Part shown: positions 62,988-64,000 of the stretch, in pieces
Layout: each line of letters starts with the position of its first letter
How positions within the stretch are numbered: the stretch's first letter is position 1
Source of the DNA: Antedon bifida
Lineage: Eukaryota > Echinodermata > Crinoidea > Comatulida > Antedonidae
Direction: 5' to 3'
NCBI GenBank assembly: GCA_963402885.1
Contig: OY727093.1
Location: forward strand, 6,955,501-7,019,500
Length of the DNA: 64,000 bases
Made by a program: the position numbers and the translations under genes
Notes under the pieces: generated by a model
The model's input: the letters and a program-made list of their open reading frames with translations, nothing else
Told to the model about the DNA's origin: nothing
The model's database searches: none

Positions 62988-64000
62988 TCAAAAAGGCAAG
63001 GAATCAAGAAAAGCGATAAAAAATGTCATGAAGGGCAGACTTTTAATTAACAACCTTTTGCCAGGGGACAATACAACTGTACATAATAGTATGTAAATAA
63101 TCATGAATGATAATGAATTTGGTAGTGTAGTTTTATTCTCCTTTCGTTTGTAAGTTTTATAGTGGCACAGAAACACTGCTTGATACAAGATAATGAGGCA
63201 TTTACCCCATAACATTATCAGAAAGTGCAATCTTTATCTGTACATTACATTCGATTCTGTTAAATGTTTATTCAACGCTTTTATCTTATTGTTAATTTTA
63301 GAAATTGTTCATCTTTGAAATTGAAACATAAAGAGACAAGGTTATTTACAGTTTGTTGATAAACATGGATAAACTATACTGTTACTTTGCCAATAAAGTG
63401 TGACATGCGTAAATGGATTGAATGTATTAACTATTATTTTGACCAAATTGAGTGTGAATACACAATTTTTTTAAAATAATAATGAATGTTGAGAACATAC
63501 AGAGATTTGCTCTATAATTTAATAACTTCAACTTTTTTAAAAATTGTTAAATATTTCAGACAAACTGTCCATATGATACATATTACAAACAAAAGAAAGA
63601 ACATTAGATTAACAATCTAACTTGAGTTTTTTTTTTAAGTTTACATGAAAGTGAATTTTAAACAGATATTTGTAAAAAAATAATCACTAAAATATTGAGC
63701 ATGAGAAGATGCCAATTCCATAATCAACATTATAAAATTGAAATATCTGTCAAATGAATAAAGCGGCAAAGCGGACAATATTACAACCGTCAATGTCATT
63801 CAAGATAAAAAGAGTTGTATGTTTTGTGACACGAAACAGCATTGGGTTATTGTTCAATCAATGTATTAGTGATAAAATACGGAGAATTAATTAACTCATT
63901 AGCGCCCTCTTGGTGTACGGTAAAGAATGTGGCTGGCCACGAACGTGTTATCAGCCGACTTATATTATCCATCTTTACGATCCAAGCTTGCCGCCTCATT

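Noticed and set aside
62988..63230. 80-codon minus-strand frame upstream of a LINE-like tail
   Set aside because: Hydrophobic, AT-driven composition with no reverse transcriptase or other motif; kept only as flank of the tail.

Overview
The window is AT-rich (by eye about two-thirds A+T) animal nuclear DNA with split genes. No prokaryotic operons, CRISPR arrays or rRNA were seen. The one gene recognised with confidence is the 5' half of a poly(rC)-binding protein gene (PCBP / hnRNP E family, triple-KH RNA-binding proteins) on the + strand. Its exons are tiny against long introns. Fourteen copies of the palindrome TAGGCCTA, one palindromic MITE family and LINE-like 3' tails fit a marine invertebrate deuterostome, perhaps an echinoderm. 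That placement is inference from general genome character, not from a marker gene.

Layout. 1-35448 holds no confidently recognised protein-coding exon. It contains AT-rich intergenic or 5' intronic DNA, five MITE loci, a 313-bp inverted repeat at 19838-20150, a tRNA-like relic at 20866-20934, small tandem duplications and several base-balanced islands. Two spots deserve notice: a TATA/initiator/splice-donor arrangement at 16356-16467 that could be a promoter with a non-coding first exon, and a 51-codon minus-strand open segment at 7106-7261 with coding-like composition. From 35449 on, five exons of the PCBP gene follow: 35449-35599 (5' UTR plus start), 37651-37674 (24 nt), 44636-44668 (33 nt), 48241-48360 (120 nt) and 55037-55165 (129 nt). 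All coding junctions are phase 0, and together they encode 127 residues: a complete KH1 domain and the first part of KH2. No following exon was recognised before position 64000, so the gene continues past the window inside an intron of at least 8.8 kb.

The introns carry most of the unusual material. Intron 4 contains a 1.9-kb G-rich 23-bp minisatellite (52661-54545, about 80 units) that keeps all three minus-strand frames open and creates large false ORFs. MITE copies lie about 60 bp upstream of the 3' splice sites of the second and fifth exons, in the same orientation. Introns 2 and 4 also hold candidate regulatory islands, one with a GGTCA inverted repeat and one with a TGACGTAA site.

Limits: exon calls rest on remembered PCBP family sequence plus splice signals. 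Repeat, promoter and conserved-element calls are pattern-based and were not tested by alignment.
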